DNA of 64,000 nucleotides from Clostridium rhizosphaerae (GCF_016765585.1 NZ_JAESWC010000004.1:297285-361284); one strand, 5' to 3'; counted from the first letter of the stretch, positions 1 to 8,419 are shown. Notes: generated by a model not told the origin, from the letters alone. Made by a program: numbers and translations.

Positions 1-164
1 CCTCCTTTCACTCGGAACACTGGGAACCTTTGCATACTCGCTTCCTTTCAGGTACAGGGTAACTTAAAATGTTGGCTTTCGCTCACAAGTCACCCGTCAA
101 AGCCCATTTAGGACTTTGACCTCGTAAGATTCCCGTCGAAGTCTATTTAGGACTTCAACCTCCT
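1..164 (-). promoter_or_regulatory. 5'-UTR structured repeat element, copy 1 (nested double copy)
   Basis: Read on the minus strand this is the leader of a gene that starts just left of the window. It ends in a strong ribosome site (AAAGGAGG). The outer unit has hairpin P1 (135-144 with 150-159, loop TAAAT) and hairpin P2 (22-30 with 126-134). A second complete unit lies inside the P2 loop at about 46-121, with its own P1 (96-105/111-120) and P2 (57-65/87-95). The same element precedes genes at 907, 40223, 42928 and 52713. Its function is unknown. The off-window gene may be another oxidative-stress gene, but that is a guess. Confidence 0.75.
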
Positions 165-308
165 TTTTTAACTCTGATCTTAACATTGTAAAAACAATGT
201 ATTATACTTATGAAATTTATGCCATATTTCTACATATTACGAATGTTTTATATTATAATATCGTATATTTTGTCGATTTACTTAAGTGTTAATTATTCGT
301 ATAAATAT

Positions 309-343
309 AAAAAAGAGCCTAACACTTTTAATAGGCCCTTTTT
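309..343 (-). terminator. Intrinsic terminator of the rubrerythrin gene
   Basis: On the minus strand a 10-bp stem (AAAGGGCCTA with TAGGCTCTTT, one G-U pair) is followed by a run of U. It lies about 20 nt after the rubrerythrin stop codon. The remaining AT-rich DNA between 165 and 361 shows no convincing gene. Confidence 0.85.
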
Positions 344-361
344 AGGTATGCAAATTTATAT

Positions 362-907
362 CTATTTTGAAAAATATCTATCTAGTAAACCTTTAAATGC
401 TTTACCATGTCTTGCTTCATCTTTAGCCATTTCATGAACTGTATCATGAACTGCATCATATCCTAATTGCTTTGCTAAAGTTGCAAGTTCTTTCTTTCCT
501 GCAGTTGCTCCATTTTCAGCAATAACTCTCATCTCAAGATTTTTCTTTGTTGAATCTGTTACTACTTCTCCAAGCAACTCACAGAACTTAGCAGCATGTT
601 CTGCTTCTTCATATGCAGCTTTTTCATAATACATACCTACTTCAGGATAACCTTCTCTAAATGCTTGTCTAGCCATAGCTAAATAAAGACCTACTTCAAA
701 GCATTCTCCACTAAGATTTTCTTTTAAACCAGCTACTACTCTTTCGTCTAATCCTTGAGCAACACCTATTCTATGCTCATCTGCCCATATAAGTTCTCCT
801 GCCTGCTCCTCAAATTTTTCTGCTGGTGCACCGCAAACTGGACATTTTTCTGGTGCAGCTTCTCCTTCATAAATGTACCCACATACTTTACATACAAATT
901 TTTTCAT
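362..907 (-). CDS. rbr: Reverse rubrerythrin (N-terminal rubredoxin domain, C-terminal diiron domain)
   Basis: The protein reduces hydrogen peroxide (and, in characterised clostridial homologues, oxygen) with electrons passed through its rubredoxin centre, in the cytoplasm. Residues 1-35 form the rubredoxin-like domain with Cys6-x2-Cys9 and Cys22-x2-Cys25. From about residue 50 on is the ferritin-like four-helix domain, with carboxylate ligands in [16 protein letters not shown] and DEARHGK. In classical rubrerythrins the rubredoxin domain is C-terminal; this inverted order is the reverse rubrerythrin type known from C. acetobutylicum, where it is strongly induced by oxygen. The gene is monocistronic, with a good promoter at 1061-1088, a structured leader and its own terminator. 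The leader element may add control beyond the promoter. Identification is secure; regulation is inferred. Confidence 0.95.
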   Translation of the reverse strand: MKKFVCKVCGYIYEGEAAPEKCPVCGAPAEKFEEQAGELIWADEHRIGVAQGLDERVVAGLKENLSGECFEVGLYLAMARQAFREGYPEVGMYYEKAAYEEAEHAAKFCELLGEVVTDSTKKNLEMRVIAENGATAGKKELATLAKQLGYDAVHDTVHEMAKDEARHGKAFKGLLDRYFSK

Positions 908-913
908 AATTTT

Positions 914-1002
914 CTCCTTTCACTCGAAACACTGGGAGTCTTAGAGCGCTCACTACCGTTCGCAAGACTCCCGTTAAAGCCCATTTGGGACTTTAACCTC
1001 CT
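914..1002 (-). promoter_or_regulatory. 5'-UTR structured repeat element, copy 2 (rubrerythrin leader)
   Basis: It lies between the promoter (1061-1088) and the rbr start, so it is transcribed. On the minus strand, hairpin P1 pairs 973-982 with 988-997 around a CAAAT loop. P2 pairs 934-942 with 964-972 (GGGAGTCTT/AAGACTCCC) around a GCG-rich loop. The conserved tail AGTGTTTCGAGTGAAAGGAG then supplies the ribosome site 6 nt before the ATG. Confidence 0.8.
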
Positions 1003-1060
1003 CACTCGCAAACTTTCTTGATAACCTTTATTTATGAATAATAATTTTTTCTACAAGAAT

Positions 1061-1088
1061 ATAATACCACTTTTGGAAGGCTTGTCAA
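1061..1088 (-). promoter_or_regulatory. SigA promoter of the rubrerythrin gene
   Basis: The minus strand shows TTGACA (1083-1088), a 16-nt spacer and TATTAT (1061-1066). Transcription would begin near 1054, about 145 nt before the start codon, so the repeat element is in the RNA. Confidence 0.8.
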
Positions 1089-1098
1089 TATACAAAAA

Positions 1099-1130
1099 TA
1101 AAAAAAGTTACCAATTTGGTAACTTTTAAA
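1099..1130 (-). terminator. Intrinsic terminator of the glutaredoxin-like gene
   Basis: On the minus strand AAAAGTTACC pairs with GGTAACTTTT around AAATT, followed by seven U. It ends just upstream of the rubrerythrin promoter. Confidence 0.9.
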
Positions 1131-1137
1131 TACTTTT

Positions 1138-1365
1138 TTATAATCCTAAAAGTGAATCTATTTTTTCTTTATCAAAACCAAGAACTGTATCTTCATCAAT
1201 CTTTATAACCGGAACACTCATAAATCCCATTGTCATAAGTTCTTTTCTATAAGTTGGCTCTTTTATATTTCTTTCTTCGTAACTAATTCCATTTTCTTTT
1301 AGGTATTCCTTTGCTTGACCACAGTAAGTACAGGTATTGGATGTATATACTACAACATTTTTCAT
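1138..1365 (-). CDS. Glutaredoxin-like / NrdH-family thiol-disulfide protein
   Basis: A 75-residue thioredoxin-fold protein that would exchange disulfides with protein partners in the cytoplasm. The redox motif is Cys12-Thr-Tyr-Cys15, following a short beta strand (VVVYTS). The cis-proline segment SVPV and a downstream GFD match the glutaredoxin-like YruB/NrdH group. The length is normal for the family. It has its own terminator and sits next to the rubrerythrin, which fits a redox-stress neighbourhood, but the two are separate transcripts. The electron donor and substrate cannot be read from sequence. The start ATG follows a GGGAG site. Confidence 0.88.
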   Translation of the reverse strand: MKNVVVYTSNTCTYCGQAKEYLKENGISYEERNIKEPTYRKELMTMGFMSVPVIKIDEDTVLGFDKEKIDSLLGL

Positions 1366-1494
1366 ATTATCTCCCTACTTTCATTTTAATCAATAATAAT
1401 TATTAATTACATTTTACACTTATAATAATTTACTTGTCAATACAATTATAGGTTGGATTATGTTAATTTTTTTTATACAATATTGTTAATAATA

Positions 1495-1615
1495 TTATAT
1501 AAATGTAAAAGTTCTAATACCTTAATGAATCATAAAGATCCTTGAATGTTGGATATTTTACGATATCATTATTTTAAGAACCGTATTGCATTATATATAA
1601 AAGCTTTGTATTATA
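1495..1615 (+). repeat. AT-rich dispersed repeat, copy A (upstream of rluF)
   Basis: It shares ordered blocks with 15881-16010 and 33096-33180: an opening block AAAAGTTCTAATAC.TTA, a middle block TTGAA.-TTGGATATTT (also in copy B), and a closing block ATTGCATTATATATAA. All three copies precede a plus-strand gene. The function is unknown; it could be a decayed mobile repeat or a shared promoter-region sequence. Confidence 0.55.
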
Positions 1616-1641
1616 AAATATATTTAGATGGAGAATAAGCT

Positions 1642-2439
1642 ATGACAAAAAGAAAAAATATGAATATGATAAAAACCAGTAAGGAAATTCCTATAGTTCA
1701 TCCTGAGAGAAGTTCTGAAATTAGATTAAATAAATTTATAAGTGAGAAAGGTATATGCTCGAGAAGAGAAGCTGATAAGCTTATAGAAGAAGGTAGAGTA
1801 ACTATAAATGGTTTAATAGCTCAAACTGGCTCTAAAGTTACTTCAAAGGATGAAGTAAGACTTAACGGAAAGCTTCTTACAAAAAGAGAAGAACTTGTAT
1901 ACATAGCGTTAAATAAACCTGTTGGTATTACATGCACTACGGAACATAAGGTAAAAGGAAACATTGTTGATTTCATTAATTATGAAAAAAGAATTTTTCC
2001 TATAGGGAGGCTTGATAAGGATTCAGAGGGACTTATACTTCTTACTAATGACGGGGATATCGTGAATAAAATTCTAAGAGCTGGCAACAACCATGATAAG
2101 GAATATATCGTAACTGTAGATAAGCCTATAACTATGGAATTTATGGAAGGTATGTCTAAAGGTGTTGAAATTCTTGGAACGATAACAAAACCCTGTATAA
2201 TAAGAAGAGAAGGAAAATATGTTTTTAGGATAATTCTCACTCAAGGTCTTAACAGGCAGATAAGAAGAATGTGTGAAGTCTTTGGGTACAAAGTTCTAAA
2301 GCTTAAGAGAATACGCATAATGAATATACCGTTACAAGATCTGCCTGTAGGCAGCTGGCGGTACTTATCAAAACAAGAACTAGAAACTTTAAATAATTTA
2401 ATTTCGATATCTGTTAAAACAGAAGAAGCATCTATATAA
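1642..2439 (+). CDS. rluF: 23S rRNA pseudouridine synthase, RsuA/RluF family
   Basis: It isomerises a specific uridine in 23S rRNA to pseudouridine. Residues about 28-85 are an S4 RNA-binding domain ([20 protein letters not shown]). The catalytic domain follows with the family motif GRLDKDSEG, whose Asp125 is the expected nucleophile, and the C-terminal [15 protein letters not shown] block. At 265 residues it is slightly shorter than E. coli RluF but complete. The ATG is 8 nt after GGAG. It is a single gene with a terminator at 2516-2551. RluB/RluE paralogues belong to the same superfamily; the R-Q-I-R-R-M pattern and overall similarity favour RluF. Confidence 0.87.
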   Translation: MTKRKNMNMIKTSKEIPIVHPERSSEIRLNKFISEKGICSRREADKLIEEGRVTINGLIAQTGSKVTSKDEVRLNGKLLTKREELVYIALNKPVGITCTTEHKVKGNIVDFINYEKRIFPIGRLDKDSEGLILLTNDGDIVNKILRAGNNHDKEYIVTVDKPITMEFMEGMSKGVEILGTITKPCIIRREGKYVFRIILTQGLNRQIRRMCEVFGYKVLKLKRIRIMNIPLQDLPVGSWRYLSKQELETLNNLISISVKTEEASI

Positions 2440-2445
2440 TTAACA

Positions 2446-2733
2446 TTATCCACACAACCGATGTGGATAATGTGTTAATCTTACATAATAACTATTATTC
2501 AAAATATCTATAAAAAAAGCTCTTTGGGGTAATACCAAGGAGTTTCTTTTTAATATTATACACAGCAGCATGTGTATAACTTGTGAACTAGTTGTTAACT
2601 ATTATTTCTCATACATTCTCATTAATTAATATTGTATTGTTGCATAAATAATAGCGCTTAATTTGTATATAATAATATAATTTTTATAAAATTATAAACA
2701 TTGTCCACAGTTTTGTGGATAAACTGTGGACAA
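2446..2733. other. DnaA-box cluster in the rluF-sortase intergenic region
   Basis: Five perfect matches to the DnaA box TTATNCACA lie here: TTATCCACA at 2446-2454 (+), 2462-2470 (-) and 2714-2722 (-), and TTATACACA at 2556-2564 (+) and 2571-2579 (-). Two near matches (TTGTCCACA) lie at 2701-2709 (+) and 2725-2733 (-). They form three inverted-repeat groups. No dnaA, dnaN or gyrB gene is present, so this is not an ordinary oriC; a DnaA-titrating or regulatory cluster is a reasonable inference. Confidence 0.65.
2516..2551 (+). terminator. Intrinsic terminator of rluF
   Basis: CTCTTTGG (2520-2527) pairs with CCAAGGAG (2535-2542, one G-U) and is followed by TTTCTTTTT. It falls inside the DnaA-box cluster, between the first and second box pairs. 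Confidence 0.8.
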
Positions 2734-2765
2734 TACATATTACAAATAAACAATTTTCATAGAAA

Positions 2766-3365
2766 TTACTGAACTAATTTTCCTTTTATAATGAGCCTAT
2801 GTGTAGCAACCCTTATAGGTGTGCAAGTAACTAGAGTAATCGTTGCATCCTTAGTTTTATCAAGAACAGAAACCTCCGTTGGTTCTACCACCTTTTTTTC
2901 ATTGACTTTATATGTAAACTCACCTTTTTTTGTTTTTACTATAATTTCATCACCTATATTAACTTCATCAAGTCTATTAAAATACTCACTGTAGGTATAA
3001 CTTCTATGACCAGCTACAGCAAAGTTTCCTTTTTCTCCAGCCATTGCAGTTCCATCAAAATGACCGACTGCATATTTTAAAGTATTGTTATCTACACCTT
3101 CACCAATAGCAACCTTTAAGTCTATTTTAGGTATTTTCATTACTCCTATAGCTCCACTTATATCTTCTGCAGGTGGTTTTATACTGGGAGATGCATCATT
3201 ATTAGTGCTGGTTTCTTGAGTCTTGTCTACTTGCTCAAGTGTATTTTCAAACGCATCAAGCATAGCTTTCTGATGTCTTTCTGCACTATATCTCATAAAA
3301 AATGCTGTTCCTATTACAGCTAGTCCAATGACTATAAGTATAATTCCTGCAATTCTTCTTTTCAA
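2766..3365 (-). CDS. Class D-type sortase
   Basis: A membrane-anchored transpeptidase that cleaves cell-surface proteins at a sorting motif. Residues 4-25 form the N-terminal membrane anchor, 30-70 a polar linker, and 73-199 the sortase beta-barrel. The catalytic triad is visible as His120 (VAGHRS), Cys181 (TLVTCTP) and Arg190 (ATHRL). No pilin or LPxTG-type substrate is adjacent. The start is TTG at 3363-3365, 7 nt after GGGGGG. A possible -10 TATAAT lies upstream near 3400. It converges with rluF. Class D versus E is uncertain; the sortase identity is not. Confidence 0.9.
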   Translation of the reverse strand: MKRRIAGIILIVIGLAVIGTAFFMRYSAERHQKAMLDAFENTLEQVDKTQETSTNNDASPSIKPPAEDISGAIGVMKIPKIDLKVAIGEGVDNNTLKYAVGHFDGTAMAGEKGNFAVAGHRSYTYSEYFNRLDEVNIGDEIIVKTKKGEFTYKVNEKKVVEPTEVSVLDKTKDATITLVTCTPIRVATHRLIIKGKLVQ

Positions 3366-3534
3366 AATAATCCCCCCAAGTTTAATAAGTTTCAGTTTTG
3401 ATTATATCATATTACATTTATTTTAAGTAGCTTGATTAAACTTTTTTACAGTGTTAACAGTAATTTAATTAACATTTTTTACATAATATGTTATTATTAT
3501 ATTAGGGGCATTCTATTGTATAAGGGGCGGTGTT

Positions 3535-3693
3535 ATGAAAGATAATGTAATAAAAGTTGATTTCACTGCAAAGCAAAAAAGAAAAAGTAAATTCAAAAGG
3601 CTATTTTCTAGTATATTAAAAAAGGTAACTGATTTATTTTACAGTTCTAAGAAAGAACATAAAAATCATGGAAAAAATAAGTCAATATTATAA
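3535..3693 (+). CDS. Small basic protein (52 residues), unknown function
   Basis: Starts MKDNVIKVDFTAKQKRKSKF. The ATG has a good ribosome site (AAGGGGCGG) and the frame is closed by a terminator hairpin. About a third of the residues are Lys or Arg, and a central amphipathic stretch (RLFSSILKKVTDLFYSS) could bind membrane or nucleic acid. I do not recognise a family. It is divergent from the sortase gene and convergent with natB. Confidence 0.65.
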   Translation: MKDNVIKVDFTAKQKRKSKFKRLFSSILKKVTDLFYSSKKEHKNHGKNKSIL

Positions 3694-3698
3694 TTAAA

Positions 3699-3742
3699 AA
3701 ACTCCCATTTATCTATTACATATGATAAATGAGAGTTTATTT
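3699..3742. terminator. Bidirectional terminator between the small ORF and natB
   Basis: An imperfect inverted repeat (AACTCCCATTTATC with GATAAATGAGAGTT) lies between convergent genes and is flanked by A- and T-rich runs. Confidence 0.75.
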
Positions 3743-3743
3743 C

Positions 3744-4925
3744 TTATGTTCTAAATATAACTTCCTCTCTGCTGAACATGTACCTTGCAAAGAAAACGGA
3801 AGCAAGTATATAAAAAGCTATCCATCCAAAGGTTATGGCTATATGTGTATAATTGTATATTCCTGATATAAATTCCTTTAGAAGACATACTGCATTTGCT
3901 AGAGGAATATGAAAATAAAAAGTTTCTATATTTTTTGCATCCAGCATATAAGTTGCATATGTCGGTACAAAAGATATTATCATAAGAGGTGATATATAGG
4001 TTTGTGCTTCTTTAAAAGAACGGGCATAAATACTTACAGATAGCTCAAGTGCACCAAACACCATTGTTAAAAGCAATGTAACTAAGCCAATTAAAAGTAT
4101 TGTTGCTGTACTTAAACTTCCAGAAGCACCATTAAATAAGCCTCCCTTTTGTTTCATGGCTATGAATAATCCCCCTAAAGATGCAAGAGTTGTTATAAGC
4201 CCTAAGCTAGTTATAGCTAAAAATTTGCCCCATAAAAGTGACATTCTTCCTGCCTGAGTTGTTAAAAGAGGCTCTAAAGTTCCTCTTTCCTTTTCTCCAG
4301 CTCCTAAATCTACAGCTGCCCCCATAGGTCCTGACACACTATAGATTACAAGCATAAGCGGAAGCATAAGAGAAAGCATGTATTTTCCAAAACCTTCACT
4401 TTCTTTAACTGAAGTTTTTAACTCAACATTTATTGGATTTAAAATATCTCCACTAATATTTCTTTTTCCAAGTCTTTCTGATACGACTTCCTTGGAATAG
4501 GCATCTATATAGCTTTTTATTGCTGCCATTGCCATTTGAGACTGCTGGCTTGAATTATCATAGGTAAGATTTATATTTACTGTATTCTCCTTTGCTATAC
4601 CTTCCTCTAAATTTTCAGGTATATATAATGCTGCTAATACTTTACCTGATTTTACGTCTTCCTCTATATTATTTGACTGTATTATATTTATATTTTTTTG
4701 CGATTTTAAAAACTGAGCTAAATTACTTTGGCCTTTTTCTACTATTGCTATTTTTAAGTTATTTTCCACAGCTTTTTCTGTCTTGTCCATACTTTTTCCT
4801 ATTACACCAAACAATACAGGAAAAAGTATCAGAGGAATCAATATACTTATTATAATTGTTTTTCTATCTCTGAAAGTGTCCATTAATTCTTTCTTAAAAA
4901 CAAGAAAGGTTACCTTACTTCCCAT
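3744..4925 (-). CDS. natB: ABC-2 type transporter permease, NatB-like
   Basis: The membrane subunit of a two-component exporter of the NatAB type (sodium efflux in Bacillus subtilis; substrate here not shown). Topology fits ABC-2 exporters: one helix near residue 30, a large extracellular domain (about 50-180), then five to six helices. The segment VDLGAGEKERGTLEPLLTT is the conserved cytoplasmic coupling region. The start chosen is ATG at 4925, which overlaps the natA stop and follows AGGTGA. An upstream in-frame GTG at 4934 is less likely. It is translationally coupled to natA. Confidence 0.85.
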   Translation of the reverse strand: MGSKVTFLVFKKELMDTFRDRKTIIISILIPLILFPVLFGVIGKSMDKTEKAVENNLKIAIVEKGQSNLAQFLKSQKNINIIQSNNIEEDVKSGKVLAALYIPENLEEGIAKENTVNINLTYDNSSQQSQMAMAAIKSYIDAYSKEVVSERLGKRNISGDILNPINVELKTSVKESEGFGKYMLSLMLPLMLVIYSVSGPMGAAVDLGAGEKERGTLEPLLTTQAGRMSLLWGKFLAITSLGLITTLASLGGLFIAMKQKGGLFNGASGSLSTATILLIGLVTLLLTMVFGALELSVSIYARSFKEAQTYISPLMIISFVPTYATYMLDAKNIETFYFHIPLANAVCLLKEFISGIYNYTHIAITFGWIAFYILASVFFARYMFSREEVIFRT

Positions 4926-5646
4926 TATTATCACCTACTAACTGCATAAATATATCTTCCATATTATCACTCTTATACTTGATTTTTATGTTGTCTACAG
5001 TTCCCTCTTCAAGTATTTTACCTTTATGTATTATAACAATTCTATCACATAAACGTTCTACTTCATTCATGCTGTGGCTTGAAAAAACTATAGCCTTATT
5101 ATCTTCTTTGCACTTTAAAATAAAGTCCTGAACTATCCTTGAGGCTGTTACATCCAATCCTGCTGTAGGTTCATCAAAAAGCATTACTGTAGGTCTATGT
5201 ACTATAGAACGCGCTATAGCTACCTTTTGTTTCATTCCTCTTGAAAATTTCCCCACTCTTCTGTCTATATATTCTTTCATATCAAGCATTTCAATAAGAT
5301 AGTCTATACTTTGTTCCGTTTCACTTTTGCTCATACCGTTTAGTTCAGCAAAATACTTAATATTTTCTCTTGCTGTAAGTCTGTCATAAAGCCCTACCTC
5401 ACCTCCGAAAAGTATGCCAATCTCTCCTCTTACTCTACCTGGATCTTTTATAATATCATAATTATTTACAGAAGCTGTTCCTCCTGTTGGTTTCAACATG
5501 GTAGCAAGCATTCTTAAAGTTGTAGTTTTGCCTGCTCCATTCTCTCCAAGAAGTCCTACTATTTCACCCTTGTTAACCTTAAAGCTTATACTATCAACAG
5601 CTTTAATTGTCTTAAAGCTTTTGGTTAGATTTATTATATTAACCAT
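4915..5646 (-). CDS. natA: ABC transporter ATP-binding protein, NatA-like
   Basis: ATPase subunit of the NatAB-type exporter. The Walker A is GENGAGKTT (about residues 35-43), the signature is FSRGMKQKVAIARS, the Walker B with catalytic Glu is VMLFDEPTAGLD, and the H-loop is SSHSM. The ATG at 5646 lies 8 nt from GGAAGG; the in-frame GTG at 5655 is too close to it. The gene follows the histidine kinase by about 15 nt and overlaps natB by a few bases, so all three probably share a transcript. Confidence 0.9.
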   Translation of the reverse strand: MVNIINLTKSFKTIKAVDSISFKVNKGEIVGLLGENGAGKTTTLRMLATMLKPTGGTASVNNYDIIKDPGRVRGEIGILFGGEVGLYDRLTARENIKYFAELNGMSKSETEQSIDYLIEMLDMKEYIDRRVGKFSRGMKQKVAIARSIVHRPTVMLFDEPTAGLDVTASRIVQDFILKCKEDNKAIVFSSHSMNEVERLCDRIVIIHKGKILEEGTVDNIKIKYKSDNMEDIFMQLVGDNNGK

Positions 5647-5660
5647 AATTGTCACCTTCC

Positions 5661-7739
5661 TTACGAATAAATATCTGAGAATTCAATATGAATTCTTTCT
5701 ACCTTGCCCTGAGGAATATCCATAGTTACTGCAATTTCATCACAGGGAACTGTTATAACAGGAATCTTAACAAAAAATTCGCTTCCTTTTCCGTATTTAC
5801 TTTCAACCCAAACCTTCCCACCATGCAATTCTACTATTGATTTTACCAAATTAAGCCCTATGCCACTTCCTTCTGTATTTCTGGCAAAAGACTTATCCAC
5901 CTGTCTAAATCTATCAAAAATTAATTCCTTTTTATCCTCTGGTATTCCAATGCCTGAGTCTCTTACAGATAATATTACATAATCATTTTTATCATATACA
6001 TTAACCCAAATCTTTCCACCTTCAGGGGTAAATTTTACAGCATTAGATAATAGGTTTAAAACAATTCTTTCAATCATATCTGCATCGCAGGCAATATATT
6101 TTTCTTCAATCTCTGTATCGAATTCTATATCTATATGCTTGCTTTCGATATATTCAGCTACAGACATAGTTATATCTTCTATAACACTTATTATATTATA
6201 ATTTTGAAGATTTAACTTTAAGAATCCTGAATCAATCTTTGTTAAATCAATTAAATTGTTAACTAGTCTAAGCATTCTATAGCAATTTTGTTTCATGCTT
6301 TTAGAGTATTTTGAAATACTTCTCTTATTATCACATAAAGAATTATTATCAGAGTAATAGTCGATAAGCTGTACTGCTCCAAATATAACGTTTAATGGTG
6401 TCCTTAGTTCATGGGATATGTTAGCCATAAATTCATTTTTTATTCTATCATATTCAATAGCTTCCTTTAAAGCCTTTTCCTTCTCTTCAGCTTTTTTTCT
6501 TTGACTTATATCCCCTATAATTACTAGACTTGCAAGCTTATTCTTATACATATATGGTACTGCTTTAGTTTCTACATCTATTAACTCACCACTAGATTTT
6601 AAAAGCTGCATTTCAACTGTATCTAAAATTTCCCTTCGATATACTGCATTCATTCTTGTCTTTACTAGTTCACAGTATTTTTCAGGAACAAATTCAAGTA
6701 TCTCTTTATAAAGCACATCTTTGTATTCATTAAACTTGAATAATCTTAAGGTTGCGTTGTTTACATAAACAATCTTGCCGTCACTATGTGCTACTATGGC
6801 ATAAGGAAGAAAATCCAAAAGTTCTTGATAATTTTTCTTGCTGTTTATCAGTTTTTCTTCTATAATTTTTCTTTCTTGAATTTCATCATTTAATTTTTTA
6901 TTAAATTTCATTAACTGTCTAGTTTTAATCTCCAAGCTGCTGTTTATTTCAGTCAGCCTATAAAATAAAACATTGTATGGATTTTCGAGAGTTGTTTTAA
7001 TTATAGCTTTATATATTAAATGATAAGCCAAAAGTTTAAAAATATGTCCCGTAATATTTATTAAGTCAGAAGGGCCAGTGTACAATGTATAGCTAAGTTC
7101 CGACAATATAAATATCGCTGCAGCCCAAGCAAGAAGTATAGCTATATTCTCATAACCTCTTACCTTTTTAGAATTCAACAGTTTAATACAATCTGCATAG
7201 GTTAAGCAAATGATTAATTCAATTATCTTTTTAAATAATGTAGATCCTCTTCCATTTTCAAAAAATATAGGTACTATATTAAAGTAAATACACAGAAATA
7301 TGACAGTTGAAAATATAAAAATACAAGATACCAAATATATAATCTTTACTGGTCTCTCTCTTCTGTACAAGAGTATAGAAAATATAAGAAAGGCAATACT
7401 TTGTATAACTGAAGCTGCTGTTCTAAATTGAACGGATAAGTTCTGGCTGCTCCATGAAAATATCCTAATACTGTCATATGTCATAACATGGAGTAAATCA
7501 AAAATACTTATTACAATAAAACAAACACCTAAAAAGATAAAGTAATTATTTTGAGAAACCTTATGTGTATTTTTAGTTATTATATATATACTAAAACCAA
7601 TAATTATACATATAATTTCAATTATAAAATGAAACAATGCAAAGTTTGTATAACTGATAAAGTAAAGCAGTATTACTCCGATTATACCTAAAAACACTCT
7701 GCCATTTAGTTTCGACATTCCGAACAATTTATTTAACAT
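5661..7739 (-). CDS. Sensor histidine kinase: MASE3 membrane sensor, PAS, HisKA, HATPase
   Basis: An integral membrane kinase of about 692 residues. The first 240 or so residues carry seven to eight hydrophobic helices with the MASE3 pattern (FDLLHVMTYDS). A short coiled coil (about 265-300) and a PAS domain (about 305-420) follow. HisKA has the phospho-accepting His in NISHELRTPLN, and the HATPase has NLLSNAVKFT, RDSGIGIP and GSGIGLNLVKSI. No response regulator gene is adjacent; natAB follows directly. The kinase could control or sense something tied to that exporter, which is inference from operon position. The start is ATG at 7739, after AAGGATGGGG. Confidence 0.88.
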   Translation of the reverse strand: MLNKLFGMSKLNGRVFLGIIGVILLYFISYTNFALFHFIIEIICIIIGFSIYIITKNTHKVSQNNYFIFLGVCFIVISIFDLLHVMTYDSIRIFSWSSQNLSVQFRTAASVIQSIAFLIFSILLYRRERPVKIIYLVSCIFIFSTVIFLCIYFNIVPIFFENGRGSTLFKKIIELIICLTYADCIKLLNSKKVRGYENIAILLAWAAAIFILSELSYTLYTGPSDLINITGHIFKLLAYHLIYKAIIKTTLENPYNVLFYRLTEINSSLEIKTRQLMKFNKKLNDEIQERKIIEEKLINSKKNYQELLDFLPYAIVAHSDGKIVYVNNATLRLFKFNEYKDVLYKEILEFVPEKYCELVKTRMNAVYRREILDTVEMQLLKSSGELIDVETKAVPYMYKNKLASLVIIGDISQRKKAEEKEKALKEAIEYDRIKNEFMANISHELRTPLNVIFGAVQLIDYYSDNNSLCDNKRSISKYSKSMKQNCYRMLRLVNNLIDLTKIDSGFLKLNLQNYNIISVIEDITMSVAEYIESKHIDIEFDTEIEEKYIACDADMIERIVLNLLSNAVKFTPEGGKIWVNVYDKNDYVILSVRDSGIGIPEDKKELIFDRFRQVDKSFARNTEGSGIGLNLVKSIVELHGGKVWVESKYGKGSEFFVKIPVITVPCDEIAVTMDIPQGKVERIHIEFSDIYS

Positions 7740-7951
7740 ATAATACCCCATCCTTAAAAATATTACACTATTGTATATATTCTACATCCAACTTTCAATT
7801 CCTTCCAAATATTCCATTACTAAAATACATATGTATCTAAAATCATTCCTTATTTTTCTTGCATAATCGACGAGTAATACATTATATGTAGAATTTATGC
7901 TAAAATAAAAATAATATAATAACTGTATATAAGTAATAGAGGAGGATATTT

Positions 7952-8419
7952 ATGCGAATAGGAATGGGTTATGATGTGCACAAATTAGCCGAAGGAAGAA
8001 AACTTATACTTGGAGGAGTAGATATTCCCTATAAGACAGGATTACTTGGACATTCTGATGCAGATGTACTTTTGCATGCTATAATGGATAGCCTGCTTGG
8101 TGCATCAGGCTTAGGGGACATAGGAAAACATTTTCCAGATACCGATGAGCATTTTAAGGGTATATCAAGTATTTTACTTTTAAAAGAAGTAGGTAACCTA
8201 ATTAATCAAAAGGGATATGAAATAGAAAATATTGATTCTACTATAATTGCTCAAAAGCCTAAAATGGCACCACACATACCTATTATGATAAAAAATATAT
8301 CTGAGGCACTAAATATTTCTGAGGATAAAATCAATGTTAAAGCTACAACAGAGGAGGGGCTCGGCTTTACTGGTAAAGAAGAAGGAATTTCCGCTCAAAG
8401 TATTTGTCTCTTAAAGTAA
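7952..8419 (+). CDS. ispF: 2-C-methyl-D-erythritol 2,4-cyclodiphosphate synthase
   Basis: The fifth enzyme of the non-mevalonate isoprenoid pathway: it cyclises CDP-methylerythritol 2-phosphate with loss of CMP. The metal ligands Asp8, His10 (GYDVHKL) and His42 (LLHAI) are all present, as are the GHSDADV block and the C-terminal [15 protein letters not shown] signature. The length (155 residues) is typical. The ribosome site GAGGAGG lies 7 nt before the ATG. It stands alone here, without ispD, and is divergent from the histidine kinase. Confidence 0.97.
   Translation: MRIGMGYDVHKLAEGRKLILGGVDIPYKTGLLGHSDADVLLHAIMDSLLGASGLGDIGKHFPDTDEHFKGISSILLLKEVGNLINQKGYEIENIDSTIIAQKPKMAPHIPIMIKNISEALNISEDKINVKATTEEGLGFTGKEEGISAQSICLLK

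Noticed and set aside
210-437. Plus-strand open frame before the rubrerythrin end
   Set aside because: It runs through the rubrerythrin terminator and into the opposite strand of that gene, and has no ribosome site.
914-1002. Known riboswitch class (T-box, cyclic-di-GMP, SAM, purine, cobalamin, fluoride) for the leader element
   Set aside because: None of the conserved cores of these classes is present; the downstream genes also share no metabolite.
1028-1046. Possible PerR box near the rubrerythrin promoter
   Set aside because: The AT-rich near-palindrome fits the PerR consensus at too few positions to claim, although PerR control is known for such genes elsewhere.
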